This document shows positions 10,493-19,523 of a stretch of DNA of 64,000 nt, piece by piece. The DNA comes from an uncultured Roseicyclus sp. Lineage in GTDB: Bacteria; Pseudomonadota; Alphaproteobacteria; Rhodobacterales; Rhodobacteraceae. Below the pieces are notes generated by a model. The model was not told the DNA's origin. It ran no database searches and was given only the letters and a program-made list of their open reading frames with translations. How positions within the stretch are numbered: position 1 is the first letter of the stretch; each line of letters opens with the position of its first letter. A program made the position numbers and the translations under genes. The stretch is taken from the NCBI GenBank assembly GCA_947500415.1, contig CANMRT010000001.1, positions 1,080,982 through 1,144,981 of the forward strand, written 5' to 3'.

Positions 10493-11383
10493 ATGGCACT
10501 TCGCACGAAGCTCAGCGGCCTCGCGGCCGCGCTTGGCGCAACCTTCACCGCAACCGTCGTGGCGGCACAGACAACCGGAATGCGTGATGGGCTTGAGATC
10601 ATTGGCGCCCCCATCCCCGGCGGGATCGACTTTCAGCCTGCGGTGACATCGGGCGCCATGGATATCCGGGCGCTGGACAGCATGTTGCACTGGGTCGCCG
10701 CATTGATCACGATCTTCGTGCTTGGCCTGATGGTTTGGGTCGCCGTGAAGCATAACGCGAAGGCGAATCCTGAGCCTGCGACCTTCACCCACAACACCAA
10801 GATCGAAGTGACGTGGACGTTGGTTCCGTTGCTGATCCTTGTGGTGATCGGCGCCTTTTCTCTGCCCGTGTTGTTCCGGCAGCAGACAATCCCCGAAGCG
10901 GATGTGGTCGTGAAGGCAACTGGTTATCAGTGGTATTGGGGTTACGAATATCCCGAAGAGGGCATCGAATACGCCAGCTATATGCTGAACGAAGACGAGC
11001 TGGCCGACTATGGCTACAGCCGCGATGAGTATCTTCTTGCCACCGACACGGCTGTTGTTGTGCCCACGGGTCAGACGATCGTCGTGCAGGTGACGGCTGC
11101 TGACGTGATCCATTCGTGGACGATCCCGGCCTTTGGTGTGAAGCAGGACGGCGTTCCGGGCCGTTTGGCCGAGCTGCACTTTGAGGTCGAGCCCGGTCAG
11201 GAAGGCATCTATTTCGGTCAGTGTTCTGAGCTTTGCGGTGCGGCCCACGCTTACATGCCGATAACGGTCTTCGCCGTGACTCCTGAGGAATATGAAGCGT
11301 GGCTGGCCGGTGAAGCGGCGGAATTTGCCTCGCTCGATGGCGCACGCGCGCCGGCCTACATTGAGCTGGCAGCAGCCGAGTAA
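10493..11383 (+). CDS. ctaC: Cytochrome c oxidase subunit II
   Basis: The CuA-bearing subunit of aa3-type cytochrome c oxidase, which takes electrons from cytochrome c at the periplasmic face. The 296-residue precursor has a signal sequence ending near AATVVAAQ, two membrane helices (about 65-88 and 105-128) and a periplasmic cupredoxin domain. The aromatic electron-entry patch is QWYWGYEYP, and the CuA ligands lie in HSWTIPAFG and CSELCGAAHAYM. It opens the ctaC-ctaB-ctaG-ctaE cluster. The subunit I gene is not in the window, so the complex is encoded in at least two places. Confidence 0.96.
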   Translation: MALRTKLSGLAAALGATFTATVVAAQTTGMRDGLEIIGAPIPGGIDFQPAVTSGAMDIRALDSMLHWVAALITIFVLGLMVWVAVKHNAKANPEPATFTHNTKIEVTWTLVPLLILVVIGAFSLPVLFRQQTIPEADVVVKATGYQWYWGYEYPEEGIEYASYMLNEDELADYGYSRDEYLLATDTAVVVPTGQTIVVQVTAADVIHSWTIPAFGVKQDGVPGRLAELHFEVEPGQEGIYFGQCSELCGAAHAYMPITVFAVTPEEYEAWLAGEAAEFASLDGARAPAYIELAAAE

Positions 11384-11392
11384 GCCCGGGAC

Positions 11393-12328
11393 ATGAGCGA
11401 TTTCACCGCACAATCTGTGACCGAGACCCGCACTGGTACACCAGAGGCGGGTTTTGGCGACTACTTCGCTCTGCTCAAGCCGCGTGTGATGTCCTTGGTC
11501 GTGTTCACGGCGCTAGTCGGCCTTCTGGTAGCGCCGGGCGGTGTGTCGCCGATGATCGGGTTCACTGCGATCCTGTTCATCGCATTGGGTGCAGGGGCCT
11601 CGGGCGCGTTGAACATGTGGTACGACGCTGACATCGACGCGGTGATGAAGCGGACCGCCAAGCGGCCTGTGCCTGCGGGCAAGGTGCCGGCGGGTGAGGC
11701 GTTGACGCTTGGCCTGTGGCTATCTGCGATTTCCGTTGTGATGCTGGGGCTGGCGACCAACTGGGTTGCCGCAGGTCTGCTGGCCTTCACGATCTTCTTC
11801 TATGCCGTCATCTATTCGATGTGGCTGAAGCGCTCGACCCCATGGAATATTGTGATCGGTGGAGCGGCGGGCTCCTTCCCGCCGATGATCGGATGGGCGG
11901 CTGTGACGGGTGATGTATCGCTCGCCTCCGTCCTCATGTTTGGTCTTATCTTCATGTGGACGCCGCCCCACTTCTGGGCACTCGCGCTGTTCATGAAAGG
12001 CGACTATCACAAGGCCGAGGTGCCAATGCTGACCGTGACCCACGGCCGGGCCGAGACGCGCAAGCAAATCCTGATTTACACAGCGCTCTTGGTGCCGGTG
12101 GCGATTGGCCTGGCGTTTACCTCAGTCGGCGGGCCGGTCTATCTGGCGACCGCTGTGGTGCTGAACGCGATCTTCCTGAAAGGCGCATGGGACATCTGGC
12201 GCCGGGAAGAGGCCGAGGCAGAGGCTGACGGCTACAAGGTTGAGAAGAAGGTATTCAAATTCTCCCTCCTCTACCTGTTCCTGCATTTCGGTGCCCTGCT
12301 GATCGACGCGATCTGGAGGCTGATCTGA
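11393..12328 (+). CDS. ctaB: Protohaem IX farnesyltransferase
   Basis: A UbiA-family prenyltransferase that makes haem O from haem B, the first step to haem A for the aa3 oxidase. The 311-residue membrane protein has about nine helices. The two Mg-diphosphate motifs are visible: [19 protein letters not shown] in the first loop and [21 protein letters not shown] in the later loop. It starts 9 bp after ctaC and overlaps the next gene (TGATG). Haem A synthase is not in the window. Confidence 0.96.
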   Translation: MSDFTAQSVTETRTGTPEAGFGDYFALLKPRVMSLVVFTALVGLLVAPGGVSPMIGFTAILFIALGAGASGALNMWYDADIDAVMKRTAKRPVPAGKVPAGEALTLGLWLSAISVVMLGLATNWVAAGLLAFTIFFYAVIYSMWLKRSTPWNIVIGGAAGSFPPMIGWAAVTGDVSLASVLMFGLIFMWTPPHFWALALFMKGDYHKAEVPMLTVTHGRAETRKQILIYTALLVPVAIGLAFTSVGGPVYLATAVVLNAIFLKGAWDIWRREEAEAEADGYKVEKKVFKFSLLYLFLHFGALLIDAIWRLI

Positions 12329-12525
12329 TGCCGCTGGCTGAAACCCATGAAATCCACAAGCGCCGGATGGGCCGCAACATTGGCACGGCCCTGTGCCTCA
12401 TCGGCTTTTGCGCCGTTGTCTTCGGGCTGACCATTGCGAAGGTGCGCGAAGGCTCGATGCTGGAGGCCCATGACCATCAGCCCCGCGCCTCACAACTGCC
12501 GATCACCGAAGAGGTGAGCCAGTGA
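12328..12525 (+). CDS. Small CoxF-like membrane protein of the oxidase cluster
   Basis: A 65-residue protein with one membrane helix (about residues 18-38, IGTALCLIGFCAVVFGLTIAKV) after a basic N-terminus HEIHKRRMGRN. Small single-span proteins of this kind sit between ctaB and ctaG in Rhodobacterales and related groups and are often annotated CoxF; their role is not established, perhaps assembly. It overlaps ctaB by TGATG and ctaG by GTGA, so it is translated within the same unit. Confidence 0.75.
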   Translation: MPLAETHEIHKRRMGRNIGTALCLIGFCAVVFGLTIAKVREGSMLEAHDHQPRASQLPITEEVSQ

Positions 12526-13100
12526 GCGATCGCGCCCCCATGGATCCCAAGGCCAAGACGGTCCTGCAGCTTCTGGGCGTGATCTGTTTCATGGGCGCGC
12601 TGACGGTGGCGGCCGTTCCGTTCTACGATTGGTTCTGCCGGGTGACGGGTTTTGGCGGCGCGACCGTTCAGGCCGATGCGGGCAGCGATACGGTTCTGGA
12701 TCAGACGATCCGCGTGCGTTTCGATGCCTCCACCGCCAGTGACATGCCATGGGAATTCCGCCCCCTTGCAACGCACGTTGATATCCGTATCGGCGAAACC
12801 GGCCTGGCCTTCTATGAGGCTTACAATCCGACGAGCCAGCCCATTGCCGGCACGGCAAGCTTCAACGTCGCCCCCTTCGATGTAGGCGGGTATTTTGTGA
12901 AGATCGCCTGCTTCTGTTTCGAAATGCAGGTGCTTCAGCCCGGCGAGCGGGTCGAAATGCCCGTGACCTTCTTTGTGGACCCCGAGATCCTTGATGATCC
13001 AACCGTCCGCGACACACCCGCAATCACCTTGTCCTATACGTTCCACGTGACGGACATGCCCGAAAACGACGATTACGCCGCGTTGGACGCAGGCGAGTAA
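12522..13100 (+). CDS. ctaG: Cytochrome c oxidase assembly protein CtaG/Cox11
   Basis: A membrane-anchored copper chaperone that delivers copper to the CuB site of subunit I. The 192-residue protein has one N-terminal membrane helix (about 15-35) ending in PFYDWFCRVTGFGG, and a periplasmic domain with the copper-binding CFCFEMQ motif. Length and motif match the Cox11 family. It begins with GTG overlapping the stop of the small upstream gene and is followed 24 bp later by ctaE. Confidence 0.95.
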   Translation: MSDRAPMDPKAKTVLQLLGVICFMGALTVAAVPFYDWFCRVTGFGGATVQADAGSDTVLDQTIRVRFDASTASDMPWEFRPLATHVDIRIGETGLAFYEAYNPTSQPIAGTASFNVAPFDVGGYFVKIACFCFEMQVLQPGERVEMPVTFFVDPEILDDPTVRDTPAITLSYTFHVTDMPENDDYAALDAGE

Positions 13101-13124
13101 GACGACAGACCGGAGAGACCCAAA

Positions 13125-13934
13125 ATGGCCCACGTCAAAAACCACGACTACCATATCCTGTCCCCCTCGCTGCATCCGCTCTTGGGGGCCATCGGCGCCT
13201 TCGTGATGCTGTTTGGCGCGGTGAACTGGATGCATTCCGGCAGCCCTTGGATGTTCTTCATCGGGTTGGCAGCTGTGCTTTATGTCATGTTCGCATGGTG
13301 GTCCGACGTGGTCAGCGAAAGCCACGATGGCGATCACACGCCGGTTGTGCGCCTTGGCCTGCGCTACGGCTTCATCATGTTCATCATGTCCGAAGTCATG
13401 TTCTTCGTGGCCTGGTTCTGGGCGTTCTTCAAACACGCCATCTTCCCGATGAGCGAATATGAGGCGAGCACCTATGTGACGCCTGAAATCTACATCGTGG
13501 ATCCGTTCCATCTGCCGTTGATCAATACGCTGATCCTGCTGCTGTCGGGCTGTCTTGTGACCTGGGCGCACCACGCGCTGGTCCACGGCGGGTCGCGCAA
13601 GGATGTCGCGACGGGCCTGATCGGTGCGGTTGTTCTGGGTGTGCTCTTCACCGCTTTGCAGGCCTATGAGTACTACGAGCTGGTGGCCCATCACGGTTGG
13701 GAATTCATCAACGGTGACCGCTTCTATTCCACGTTCTTCATGGCCACAGGTTTCCATGGCTTCCACGTGGTGATCGGCACGATCTTCCTGTTCATCTGTT
13801 ACTTGCGGGTGAATTCGGGCCACTTCACCGCCGAAAAGCATGTCGGGTTCGAGGCTGCGGCTTGGTACTGGCACTTCGTGGACGTGGTGTGGCTGTTTCT
13901 GTTCCTGGCCGTCTACATCTGGGGCCAGGGCTGA
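13125..13934 (+). CDS. ctaE: Cytochrome c oxidase subunit III
   Basis: A 269-residue, seven-helix core subunit that stabilises the oxidase and supports proton uptake. Characteristic features are [15 protein letters not shown] in helix [15 protein letters not shown] in helix [21 protein letters not shown] and the final [17 protein letters not shown]. All are intact and the length is standard. It closes the subunit/assembly run; a 169-bp gap separates it from the SURF1-family gene, with an inverted repeat (arms at 13944-13953 and 13983-13992) that may form a stem behind it. Confidence 0.96.
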   Translation: MAHVKNHDYHILSPSLHPLLGAIGAFVMLFGAVNWMHSGSPWMFFIGLAAVLYVMFAWWSDVVSESHDGDHTPVVRLGLRYGFIMFIMSEVMFFVAWFWAFFKHAIFPMSEYEASTYVTPEIYIVDPFHLPLINTLILLLSGCLVTWAHHALVHGGSRKDVATGLIGAVVLGVLFTALQAYEYYELVAHHGWEFINGDRFYSTFFMATGFHGFHVVIGTIFLFICYLRVNSGHFTAEKHVGFEAAAWYWHFVDVVWLFLFLAVYIWGQG

Positions 13935-14103
13935 GGCTGACAGGCGGGGAAGGCGACGCGCGAGCCCGCCCACCCCGCGCCACCTTCCCCGCGACACATT
14001 TGCCGATGTGGGTGCGGTAGGAGAGGTCGGGATCGAGTTGTATTTGCCAAGATGAAGGAGGGGCCTGCCGCGAGGTGGGCCTTCCGCTTTATAAGGGACG
14101 TGG

Positions 14104-14793
14104 ATGTCGGGTCGTGTAATCACGGTTGTTCTTTTTGGGCTGATTGGGGCGGCGATCCTTATCAGTCTTGGCGTGTGGCAATTGCAGCGGCTCGCTTGGA
14201 AGGAAGACGTGCTGGCTGAGATTGAAGCGCGGATTGCGGCGGAGCCTGTGGCGGTGCCGGACACGCCGGACGAAGAGGTGGACCGGTTTCTGCCGGTAGC
14301 AGCCGAGGGTTTGTTTGTTGGGGAACCGTTGCGGGTTTTGGTCTCCGTCCAAGGGAGCGGCCCCGGGTATCGGTTGATCCATGGGTTTGAGACGGACGGG
14401 CGGCGCATAATGGTCGACCGTGGCTTTCTGGCGGAAGGGGTTGGTTTGCCAGAAGTGCCGGAGACACCAGTTACCGTGACCGGCAACCTACATTGGCCCG
14501 ATGAGATCGACGGGTTCACGCCCGAGCCTGACATTGCCCGCAACCAATGGTTCGCCCGCGACGTGCCTGCCATGGCAGCGCAATTGGAGGCTGAGCCGAT
14601 ACTCGTGATCCTGCGCGAGATGTCGGTCTCGGGCGCACCCGTGACGCCCCTGCCGGTGACGTCTGAGGGTATCCCGAACAACCATCTGGGCTATGCGATC
14701 CAGTGGTTCGGACTGGCGCTTGTCTGGTTGGGGATGACAGCGTTCCTGGCTTGGCGTATCACGCGGTCCAACGCCGTAGAGGAAGTGCAATGA
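14104..14793 (+). CDS. SURF1 family oxidase assembly protein
   Basis: A 229-residue protein with one membrane helix at each end (about 7-27 and 200-220) and a periplasmic domain between, the standard SURF1 topology. Family marks are LGVWQLQRLAWKEDVLAEIEARI, the GYRLIHGF and IMVDRGFL segments, and the final NNHLGYAIQWFGLAL. SURF1 assists haem A insertion into subunit I. Its stop overlaps the thrC start (ATGA), a conserved Rhodobacterales arrangement linking an oxidase factor to amino-acid biosynthesis in one transcript. Confidence 0.93.
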   Translation: MSGRVITVVLFGLIGAAILISLGVWQLQRLAWKEDVLAEIEARIAAEPVAVPDTPDEEVDRFLPVAAEGLFVGEPLRVLVSVQGSGPGYRLIHGFETDGRRIMVDRGFLAEGVGLPEVPETPVTVTGNLHWPDEIDGFTPEPDIARNQWFARDVPAMAAQLEAEPILVILREMSVSGAPVTPLPVTSEGIPNNHLGYAIQWFGLALVWLGMTAFLAWRITRSNAVEEVQ

Positions 14794-16175
14794 GATATGT
14801 CTCGACCCGGGGACAGGCCCCCGACCTGAGCTTTGAAGAGGCGATGCTGACCGGCCTCGCGCGGGATGGTGGGCTGTATGTGCCGGCGGAAATTCCGACG
14901 CTCAGCCAAGGCGATATCGCAGCGATGGCGGGGCTGTCATACGAGGAAGTTGCCTTTCGCGTGATGCGGCCGTTCATTGGCGACACATTCACAGACGCTG
15001 AATTCGGAGAGCTGATCGAGAAGGCCTATAGCGGTTTCGGTCACGCCGCACGCGCGCCTTTGAAGCAGCTGCAGTCTAATCATTATCTGCTGGAGTTGTT
15101 CCACGGGCCGACCCTCGCGTTCAAAGACTTTGCCATGCAGTTAATCGGTCAGATGTTCCAGAAGGCACTTGGGCGTCGTGGGGACCGCGTGACGATAGTG
15201 GGCGCAACGTCGGGCGATACGGGCTCTGCCGCGATGGAGGCCTTTCGCGGCCTCGACAACGTCGATGTTTTCATCATGTATCCTCATGGCCGGGTGTCCG
15301 AGGTGCAGCGCCGCCAGATGACCACTGTGGCTGAGGCCAACGCCCACGCGCTTGCCGTGACCGGCGACTTCGACACCTGTCAGGCGCGCTTAAAGGACAT
15401 GTTCAACCACTTCGAATTCCGCGACCGGGTGAAACTGGCGGGCGTGAACTCGATCAACTGGGGCCGGGTGCTGGCGCAGGTGGTCTATTATTTCACCGCC
15501 GCCGTATCCCTAGGCGCGCCTCACCGCGCGGTGTCCTTCTGCGTGCCCACTGGCAATTTCGGCGACATCTTCGCGGGCTACGTGGCCAAACGCATGGGTC
15601 TGCCGATCGACAAGCTGGTGATCGCGACGAACCAGAACGACATCCTGCACCGCGCGATGGTGTCAGGCGGGTATACGACCGAAGGCGTCACGCCGTCGAT
15701 CAGCCCGTCGATGGATATTCAGGTCTCGTCCAACTTCGAGCGGGCGTTGTTTGACGCTTACGGGCGTGATGGGGCGGCGGTTTCGCAGCTGATGGACGAG
15801 TTGAAGGGCGGCGGTTTCAAGATCAGCCAGGGCGCGATTGGCGCGTTGCGCGATGTGTTCGCGTCGGGCCGCGCGTCTGAGGCGGAGACCTCTGCCATGA
15901 TTGCCCGCGCACTGCCCGAGATGGGAGAGCTTCTGTGCCCCCATTCCGCCGTGGGCGTGCATGTGGCGCAGGACTTCCTCGGGGCGACGCCCATGGTCAC
16001 GCTGGCCACGGCGCATCCCGCGAAGTTCCCTGACGCGGTCGAAGCGGCCTCTGGCATCCGCCCACCACTGCCCGCGCGGATGGCCGATCTGTTCGATCGG
16101 CCCGAACGGATGCAGCGGGTTGAGGATGACCTTGCCGCCATTGAGGCGATTATTGAGGAGGGCGTGTTTGCATGA
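14790..16175 (+). CDS. thrC: Threonine synthase
   Basis: A PLP enzyme that converts O-phosphohomoserine to threonine. The 461-residue protein starts with MRYVSTRGQAPDLSFEEAM, and the PLP lysine lies in PTLAFKDFAMQLIG; the phosphate-binding GATSGDTGSAAMEA and CVPTGNFGDIFAGY loops are intact. The start at 14790 overlaps the SURF1 stop (ATGA); a longer open frame reaching 14703 lies inside SURF1 and is not family-like. It overlaps the M16 protease downstream. The preceding pathway enzyme, homoserine dehydrogenase, is at 53 kb. Confidence 0.96.
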   Translation: MRYVSTRGQAPDLSFEEAMLTGLARDGGLYVPAEIPTLSQGDIAAMAGLSYEEVAFRVMRPFIGDTFTDAEFGELIEKAYSGFGHAARAPLKQLQSNHYLLELFHGPTLAFKDFAMQLIGQMFQKALGRRGDRVTIVGATSGDTGSAAMEAFRGLDNVDVFIMYPHGRVSEVQRRQMTTVAEANAHALAVTGDFDTCQARLKDMFNHFEFRDRVKLAGVNSINWGRVLAQVVYYFTAAVSLGAPHRAVSFCVPTGNFGDIFAGYVAKRMGLPIDKLVIATNQNDILHRAMVSGGYTTEGVTPSISPSMDIQVSSNFERALFDAYGRDGAAVSQLMDELKGGGFKISQGAIGALRDVFASGRASEAETSAMIARALPEMGELLCPHSAVGVHVAQDFLGATPMVTLATAHPAKFPDAVEAASGIRPPLPARMADLFDRPERMQRVEDDLAAIEAIIEEGVFA

Positions 16176-17434
16176 CAGTCGAAATTCACACGCTTTCCAA
16201 CGGGTTGCGCATCGTGACCGAGCACATGCCGAGCCTTGAATCGGCGGCCCTTGGCCTCTGGGTCAGTGCCGGGGGGCGACATGAAGCGGTCGACCAGAAC
16301 GGCATCGCACATTTCCTGGAACATATGGCTTTCAAGGGCACGCAGCGGCGGAGTGCTTTGCAAATTGCCGAGGAAATTGAAGACGTTGGCGGGTATATCA
16401 ACGCGTATACCAGCCGCGAGGTGACGGCCTACTACGCGCGCGTCCTGAAAGATGACGTGCCACTGGCGCTGGACCTGATTTCGGACATCGTCCTGAACCC
16501 CATCTTCGACCCGCGCGAGATTGAGGTGGAGAGGGGCGTGATCCTGCAAGAGATTGGCCAGGCCGCCGATACGCCCGACGACATCATCTTCGACTGGCTT
16601 CAGGAACAAGCCTTTCCCGAACAGCCTCTGGGGCGCACGATCCTTGGCCCCGCGGAACGGGTGCGCAGCTTTGACCGCGCCGACTTCGACCGCTTCATTG
16701 GGCAGCACTACGGCCCGGAGCAGTTGATCCTGTCGGCGGCGGGCGCCGTCGATCACGATGAGATTGTGCGTTTGGCCGAGGCTGCGTTCGGGCACATGAC
16801 ACCGGTGGCCGGATCGGTGCCGCAGCCGGGCCAATTCGCAGGTGGTGAGCATCGCGTGGTGAAAAGTCTGGAGCAAGCCCACTTCACGCTGGCGCTTGAG
16901 GCGCCGGGCTATCGCTCGGACGACATCTATACGGCACAGATTTTTGCAACCGCGCTTGGCGGCGGCATGTCCTCGCGCTTATTTCAGGAAATCCGCGAGA
17001 AGCGGGGGCTTTGCTACACGATCTATTCCCAGGTCGGCAGCTATGACGACACAGGGCTGTTGACGATCTACGCGGGCACGTCCGGTGAGGATCTGCCGGA
17101 CCTTGTGGGCCTGACGATTGATGAGCTGAAGCGCTCGGCCGAGACCATGACCGAGGCCGAACTGGCCCGCGCACGGGCGCAGATGAAGGCGGGATTGCTG
17201 ATGGGGCTCGAGTCGCCATCCTCACGGGCGGAGCGCTTGGCACGCCTTGTGGCGATCTGGAACCGCGTACCGGATTTGGAAGAAACTGTCGCCCGCATTG
17301 ACGGCGTAACGCTGGGTGGGTTGAAGGCACAGGCCGCAGCTCTTGGCGCATCTGGTCGGGCCGCGATGGCGCTTTACGGGCCAGTTGAAACTGCCCCAAC
17401 GCTGGAGCAAGTCAGGGAGCGTCTGGCCGCCTGA
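16172..17434 (+). CDS. M16 family zinc peptidase (processing-peptidase-like)
   Basis: A 420-residue protein of the M16B family, related to the beta subunit of mitochondrial processing peptidase and to bacterial PqqL/RPP-like proteins. The inverted zinc motif HFLEHMAFKGT supplies the His-x-x-Glu-His, and the distal Glu lies in the EVERGVILQEI segment. The second domain has the glycine-rich substrate loop, GGGMSSRLFQEIREKRGLCY. It is probably active alone as a homodimer. It overlaps thrC (ATGA) and the following acetyltransferase. The natural substrate is unknown. Confidence 0.93.
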   Translation: MTVEIHTLSNGLRIVTEHMPSLESAALGLWVSAGGRHEAVDQNGIAHFLEHMAFKGTQRRSALQIAEEIEDVGGYINAYTSREVTAYYARVLKDDVPLALDLISDIVLNPIFDPREIEVERGVILQEIGQAADTPDDIIFDWLQEQAFPEQPLGRTILGPAERVRSFDRADFDRFIGQHYGPEQLILSAAGAVDHDEIVRLAEAAFGHMTPVAGSVPQPGQFAGGEHRVVKSLEQAHFTLALEAPGYRSDDIYTAQIFATALGGGMSSRLFQEIREKRGLCYTIYSQVGSYDDTGLLTIYAGTSGEDLPDLVGLTIDELKRSAETMTEAELARARAQMKAGLLMGLESPSSRAERLARLVAIWNRVPDLEETVARIDGVTLGGLKAQAAALGASGRAAMALYGPVETAPTLEQVRERLAA

Positions 17435-18018
17435 TGATCGCGCGCAAACGGAACCTGCGCCTGGAGTCGGAGCGTCTGACCCTGCGTTTGCCGCGTCACG
17501 CGGACTTCCGGCTGTGGTCCGCCTTGCGCCAGCAATCGCGTGATTTCCTGACCCCATGGGAGCCCTCGTGGGCCGACGATCATCTAACTCGCAAGAGCTT
17601 TACAGCCCGTGTTTATTGGGCGCAGCGCTCGGTTAACCAAGGCTCTGCCGTGCCGCTGTTCGTGGTGCGCCGGTCCGACGATGCATTGTTGGGGGCGATC
17701 ACATTGGACAACGTGCGACGCGGCCCGGCGCAATCGGCGACCCTTGGCTATTGGATCGGGCTACCCTTCGTGCGGCAAGGCTACATGCGCGAGGCGATTG
17801 GCGCTGTGACGCATTACGCGTTCCGCGCACTGGATCTGTCGCGCTTGGAGGCCGCTTGTTTGCCCGAAAATGCCGCGTCGCGGGGCGTTTTGGAGAAATC
17901 CGGCTTCAAATATGAGGGCGTGGCGCAGAGTTATCTGCAGATCAACGGGCGGTGGCGGAACCACGTGCTCTATGCCAACCTTCGTAGTGACCGGCGCGGA
18001 AAGACGGATGTTGGGTGA
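17434..18018 (+). CDS. RimJ/RimL-like GNAT acetyltransferase
   Basis: A 194-residue N-acetyltransferase resembling RimJ, which acetylates a ribosomal-protein N-terminus. Visible marks are LRLESERLTLRLPRHAD at the start, RDFLTPWEPSW, the acetyl-CoA loop in GLPFVRQGYMREAIGAV and the C-terminal ENAASRGVLEKSGFKYEG. It overlaps the M16 protease stop (TGATG). The exact substrate cannot be told; RimJ-like proteins have diverse targets. Confidence 0.88.
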   Translation: MIARKRNLRLESERLTLRLPRHADFRLWSALRQQSRDFLTPWEPSWADDHLTRKSFTARVYWAQRSVNQGSAVPLFVVRRSDDALLGAITLDNVRRGPAQSATLGYWIGLPFVRQGYMREAIGAVTHYAFRALDLSRLEAACLPENAASRGVLEKSGFKYEGVAQSYLQINGRWRNHVLYANLRSDRRGKTDVG

Positions 18019-18049
18019 CCTTTGCGTGTTGGCGCGCTAGGTCTTTGGC

Positions 18050-19441
18050 ATGGATATTCTCGACCGATTGAAGGGGCTTTTGCCCGCTGAAGTCTTCCGC
18101 GAAGACACCGCAAGCTACCTCGAAGAGCCACGCGGCCGATGGCGTGGGCAGGCGTTGGCGGTGCTGGCACCGTCTTGCATTGCAGACGTCTCCAACATCC
18201 TGAAAACATGCAACGAATGCCGCGTGCCTGTCGTGCCTTATTCTGGTGGAACGGGCCTTGTCGGTGGCCAAATTGTCGAGGATGGTGCAGCACCGGTGCT
18301 TCTTTCGATGGAGCGGATGCGGGCCACGCGGGCGTTTGACGCGCAGGCGGGGACGTTGACCGTGGAGGCCGGGGCGATCTTGCAGGATGTGCATGGGATT
18401 GCAGAGGCGGAGGGATGGATTTTCCCGCTGACGCTGGCGTCGCAGGGCTCGGCCCGGATCGGTGGATTGCTGGCCACGAATGCGGGCGGGGTGAATGTGA
18501 TCCGCTACGGCAACGCGCGCGATTTGGTGCTGGGGGTGGAGGCGGTTCTGGCGGATGGGACCATTGTTAACTCCCTGTCTCCGCTTAGAAAAAACAACAT
18601 GGGCTATGACCTTCGGCATCTTCTGATCGGCTCGGAAGGCACGCTTGGCGTGATTACGGCAGCCTCTTTGCGGCTACATCCGAAGCCGAGCGAGCAAGGG
18701 GCCGCGTTGATGGCGGTGCCGTCGCCTGAGGCCGCGTTAGGGCTGCTGCGCTTGGCGCAGGACCAGATTGGGGAGGGCGTTTCGGCGTTCGAATTGATCG
18801 GGAAAATGGGCTTCGATTTCCTGGCCGAGGTTGGGCCGCATGTGCGGCAACCCTTTGATAACATTCCGCAATGGTGCTGTCTGATCGATGTGGGCCTGTC
18901 CCATGGCAGCGCTCAGGAGGCGCTGGAGCGTCTTTATGTTGAAGCAGCCGAGGAGGGGTTGGTTGAGGACGGCGTGATTTCTCAGTCGGACCAGCAGCGT
19001 GCGGATTTCTGGGCGATCCGAGAGAGCATTCCCGAGGCGAACCGCAGGATTGGGTCTGTTTCGTCCCACGACATCTCAGTTCCTGTGGCGCGCATCCCTG
19101 AGTTCATCGCCAAGGCGCCCGATGAGTTGGCAAAGATAAATACGTTCAGAATCAACTGCTTCGGGCATCTGGGCGATGGAAACTTGCACTACAATGTCTT
19201 TCCAATTCCGGGAAAATCGCGCGACGATCATGAGGCGGAGCGGGGTGCTGTGAAAACTTGCGTACATGATCTGGCCCATGCTTTGGGCGGGTCCGTTTCA
19301 GCGGAACATGGGATCGGGCGGCTGAAAGTTGGCGATCTGGAACGCTATGGCGATCCGGGGAAATTGGCGGCGATGCGGGCGATCAAGGCCGCTTTGGACC
19401 CCAACAATATCCTCAACCCCGGGGCGGTTTTGCGGGGCTGA
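18050..19441 (+). CDS. FAD-binding oxidoreductase (GlcD / D-2-hydroxyacid dehydrogenase type)
   Basis: A 463-residue flavoprotein of the vanillyl-alcohol-oxidase fold, like the GlcD subunit of glycolate oxidase and D-2-hydroxyglutarate or D-lactate dehydrogenases. The FAD domain has VVPYSGGTGLVGGQ, SQGSARIGGLLATNAGG and LLIGSEGTLGVITAASL; the substrate/metal domain has FGHLGDGNLHYNVF and SAEHGIGRLK. GlcE and GlcF partners are absent, so a single-subunit D-2-hydroxyglutarate or D-lactate dehydrogenase is more likely than glycolate oxidase. It follows the acetyltransferase by 31 bp and faces metG. Confidence 0.9.
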   Translation: MDILDRLKGLLPAEVFREDTASYLEEPRGRWRGQALAVLAPSCIADVSNILKTCNECRVPVVPYSGGTGLVGGQIVEDGAAPVLLSMERMRATRAFDAQAGTLTVEAGAILQDVHGIAEAEGWIFPLTLASQGSARIGGLLATNAGGVNVIRYGNARDLVLGVEAVLADGTIVNSLSPLRKNNMGYDLRHLLIGSEGTLGVITAASLRLHPKPSEQGAALMAVPSPEAALGLLRLAQDQIGEGVSAFELIGKMGFDFLAEVGPHVRQPFDNIPQWCCLIDVGLSHGSAQEALERLYVEAAEEGLVEDGVISQSDQQRADFWAIRESIPEANRRIGSVSSHDISVPVARIPEFIAKAPDELAKINTFRINCFGHLGDGNLHYNVFPIPGKSRDDHEAERGAVKTCVHDLAHALGGSVSAEHGIGRLKVGDLERYGDPGKLAAMRAIKAALDPNNILNPGAVLRG

Positions 19442-19445
19442 AGCG

Positions 19446-19474
19446 CTGTAGTGAATCTGTAGTTTTTCTGTAGT
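19446..19474. repeat. Three CTGTAGT repeats, 11-bp period
   Basis: CTGTAGT occurs at 19446-19452, 19457-19463 and 19468-19474, exactly 11 bp apart, starting 5 bp after the oxidase stop codon and inside the short AT-rich gap before the convergent metG end. Spacing of one helical turn is what a cooperatively binding protein would need, but the position between two gene ends argues against a promoter. It may also be chance in an AT-rich spacer. Confidence 0.5.
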
Positions 19475-19523
19475 ACATTTATAATTACACGATTTTCGCA
19501 CAGAAATCGCGCGAACGACGACG

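Noticed and set aside
12477-14681. A 734-codon minus-strand frame across the oxidase genes.
   Set aside because: It runs antisense through ctaG, ctaE and SURF1 with no start or family signal of its own.
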